A DNA stretch of 64,000 nt from Kribbella caucasensis (GTDB lineage Bacteria; Actinomycetota; Actinomycetes; Propionibacteriales; Kribbellaceae), in NCBI RefSeq assembly GCF_004361855.1, contig NZ_SNWQ01000009.1, forward strand, positions 1 to 64,000, in the 5' to 3' direction. This document shows positions 62,163-64,000 of this stretch, piece after piece (position 1 is the first letter of the stretch; every line of letters starts with the position of its first letter). Position numbers and translations under genes: made by a program. The notes beneath the pieces are model-generated. The model was not told where the DNA came from. It did no database searches and saw only the letters and a list, made by a program, of their open reading frames with translations.

Positions 62163-63077
62163 ATGGATACCCAGCTCCTGGAGGTGTTCCGGACCGTCGC
62201 GCAGTACGGGTCGATCACCGCGGCGGCTCGTCGGTTGAGCTTCACCCAGTCGGCTGTCTCCCGCCAGATCGCGACGCTCGAGGCCGAGGTCGGAGCGCGA
62301 GTCTTCGACCGGCTGCCGCGCGGTGTGACGCTCACCGAGGAAGGACGGACGCTGTTACCGCACGCGGAGGCGGTGCTCGATCGGTTGGCCACCGCTCGGC
62401 GGGACCTCGGCGAGCTGGCCGGACTCGGCCGCGGCCGGTTGCGCGTCGGCGCGTTCCCAACCGCTGTCGCGGCGCTTGTTCCGCAGGCGCTAGCGTCCTT
62501 CCGCGATGCGTATCCAGATGTGGACCTCTCGCTCGTCGAGGGCCTGACACCTGTCTTGCTGGAACGCCTCGCCGCCGGGGACGCCGACATCGCGGTGGTG
62601 AGTTCGTCACCCACCGGCTCGATCGACTCCACCGCTTTCGAGCTGCACCACCTGCTGGATGAGCGCCTGCTGGTGGCGGTCTCTCGCGATCACAGGTTGG
62701 CCCGGCGACGGACAGTACGGCTGGCCGAACTCGCCGACGATCCGTTCATCGTCGGCTCCGCGACGGCCGAGGACACCCTGCTGCGCGCCAGCCTCCCCAG
62801 TGGATTCCAGCCGAGAATCGATATCGTCGCCGCGGAGTGGACCGGCAAGCTGGGCTGTGTCGCGGCAGGTCTCGGGGTCGCCCTCGTCCCGGCTCTGGCC
62901 GCTCGCGGCGCACCCGCCGACATCTCGTTGCTCCGCCTGCATGCCGAAGACGAGTCGATCCGCCAGATCTTCGCCGCAACCGTCGCCGGCCGCACCAAGC
63001 CGCCCGCCCTCACCCGGTTCCTCACTCACCTCAACGAAGCCGCCGACGCATTCGAGAGGTCCAAGCCGCGAGCCTGA
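62163..63077 (+). CDS. LysR-family transcriptional regulator
   Basis: A 304-residue regulator: HTH LLEVFRTVAQYGSITAAARR ... SFTQSAVSRQIATLE, effector domain with GLGRGRLRVGAFPTAVAALV. ATG 62163 is used; upstream codons lack a ribosome site. It lies 80 bp from the divergent dehydrogenase-ridA pair and probably activates it. Confidence 0.87.
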   Translation: MDTQLLEVFRTVAQYGSITAAARRLSFTQSAVSRQIATLEAEVGARVFDRLPRGVTLTEEGRTLLPHAEAVLDRLATARRDLGELAGLGRGRLRVGAFPTAVAALVPQALASFRDAYPDVDLSLVEGLTPVLLERLAAGDADIAVVSSSPTGSIDSTAFELHHLLDERLLVAVSRDHRLARRRTVRLAELADDPFIVGSATAEDTLLRASLPSGFQPRIDIVAAEWTGKLGCVAAGLGVALVPALAARGAPADISLLRLHAEDESIRQIFAATVAGRTKPPALTRFLTHLNEAADAFERSKPRA

Positions 63078-63130
63078 CGGGTACTGACAGGGCATCCCTC
63101 GCCCAGACGGGTCCGCGTAGCCTCGGTGAC

Positions 63131-64000
63131 GTGGACAACCGGAGCGAGATTCGTGAGTTTCTTGCCAGCCGGCGGGCAAAGGTCACGCCGCAGCAGGCCG
63201 GACTCGGCGCGGCGAACACCGGTCACCGGCGGGTCCCGGGACTCCGCCGCGAGGAGGTCGCGCTGCTCGCCGGGGTCAGTTCGGAGTACTACGCCCGGCT
63301 CGAGCGCGGCGGCCTCGGTGGGGTCTCCGGCAGCGTGCTGGAAGCGATCGCCCGCGCACTGCAGCTCGACGAAGCCGAACGCGAGCACCTGTACGAACTG
63401 GCTCGTACGGCCGGCGCGACGCTGCGGACCCCGCGCCGCCGGAGGACCAGTGAACAGGTCCGCCCCGGCATCCTCGCCGTTCTCGACGCGATCACCGAGG
63501 CGCCCGCGTTCGTCCGCAACGGGCGGCTGGACTTGCTGGCTATCAACCCGCTCGGCCGCGCCCTCTACTCGCAGGCGTTCGACGGCCCGGACCGGCCGGT
63601 CAACCTGGCCCGCTACAACTTCCTCGATCCGACGGCCAGGACCTTCTACCCCGACTGGGATCGCGCCGCGAACAACACCGTCGCCCTGCTCCGTACCGAG
63701 GCCGGCCGCGATCCGTACAACCGCAACCTGTCCGACCTGGTCGGTGAGCTCTCCACCCGCAGCGACGAGTTCCGCACCCTGTGGGCGACGCACAACGTCC
63801 GCCTGCACCGGACCGGCGTCAAGCACTTCAACCACCCGGCCGTCGGCACCCTCGACCTCCTCTTCGAGGCGATGCCGTTGCCCGCGGATCCCGGCCTGAC
63901 GCTGACCACCTACGCCGCCGAAGCCGGTACGCCGTCCTACGACGGCCTCAAGCTCCTCGCCACCTGGGCCGCCACCCTGACCAGCACCCCCGGATCGAGG
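63131..64000 (+). CDS. XRE-family regulator with MmyB-like ligand domain (3' end outside the window)
   Basis: GTG 63131 opens a frame that runs off the end (290 codons seen). The HTH spans about residues 5-80 (PGLRREEVALLAGVSSEYYARLERG), followed by the MmyB-type domain (PAFVRNGRLDLLAINPLGRA, RNLSDLVGELSTRSDEFRTL, RLHRTGVKHFNHPAVG). Such regulators are common in actinomycetes and bind a fatty-acid-like or other small ligand. Confidence 0.85.
   Translation, partial: MDNRSEIREFLASRRAKVTPQQAGLGAANTGHRRVPGLRREEVALLAGVSSEYYARLERGGLGGVSGSVLEAIARALQLDEAEREHLYELARTAGATLRTPRRRRTSEQVRPGILAVLDAITEAPAFVRNGRLDLLAINPLGRALYSQAFDGPDRPVNLARYNFLDPTARTFYPDWDRAANNTVALLRTEAGRDPYNRNLSDLVGELSTRSDEFRTLWATHNVRLHRTGVKHFNHPAVGTLDLLFEAMPLPADPGLTLTTYAAEAGTPSYDGLKLLATWAATLTSTPGSR

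Overview
The window is GC-rich, densely packed DNA with many GTG/TTG starts and four-base gene overlaps. It has sugar importers of the CUT1 type without their own ATPase, LacI/ROK/TetR regulators, and a very large RHS protein. This points to a soil actinomycete, and the overall style resembles Kribbella or its relatives in the Propionibacteriales; that placement is inference, as there is no 16S gene or other marker here. Two thirds of the window is catabolic and looks built for plant-derived polyols and glycosides.

Layout. 0-1.3 kb: edge of a possible insertion, a truncated membrane-anchored protein and a gene-free stretch with repeats. 1.3-12.5 kb: myo-inositol catabolism: USP and sugar porter on the minus strand, diverging from iolE-iolG-iolA-iolH-iolC-aldolase-iolD-lacI. 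Three copies of a 16-bp palindrome (ACTAGCACGTGCTAGT type) lie in the divergent promoter. iolH and iolD each carry one single-base frameshift, and iolB is absent. 12.6-16.5 kb: ROK regulator, an alpha/beta hydrolase and a flavoprotein aromatic hydroxylase. 16.8-26.8 kb: the most interesting part, two neighbouring sets of genes resembling C-glycoside deglycosylation systems. Set 1 is one operon: binding protein, two permeases, a pyranose-oxidase-like GMC flavoprotein, a small beta subunit (DUF6379 type) and a TIM-barrel alpha subunit. Set 2 is divergent: TIM barrel plus Gfo/Idh dehydrogenase on the minus strand; second small beta-like protein plus FMN-dependent hydroxy-acid oxidase on the plus strand.

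26.9-29.5 kb: TetR and SDR genes followed by about 1 kb of decayed regulator fragments, including a partial second copy of the tetR gene. 29.5-38.2 kb: a second importer operon with a LacI regulator and its likely twin operators, then an alpha-L-rhamnosidase and a GH35-like beta-galactosidase. 38.2-41.6 kb: remnant of an integrated element beside tRNA-Lys(CTT): a full tyrosine integrase with an embedded XRE-type helix-turn-helix, a decayed second integrase copy, a broken MFS fragment and a truncated Ig-like surface protein.

41.6-47.4 kb: FAD oxidoreductase and TenA, a class V aminotransferase, an ArsR regulator and a DUF2218-methyltransferase fusion. 47.4-59.8 kb: secreted tachylectin-like beta-propeller protein, diverging from a 3237-residue RHS/LamG/Hint polymorphic toxin with its own immunity gene. 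59.8-64 kb: small secreted protein, RidA, a 3-hydroxyisobutyrate-dehydrogenase-like enzyme, a LysR regulator and an XRE/MmyB-type regulator that runs off the end.

Working model (inference): importer 1 brings in a C-glycoside. The flavoprotein (or the Gfo/Idh or FMN enzyme of set 2) oxidises the sugar at C3. The alpha/beta lyase then breaks the C-C glycosidic bond. The hydroxylase and hydrolase at 13.9-16.5 kb could attack the aromatic aglycone, while the rhamnosidase/galactosidase block trims O-linked sugars.
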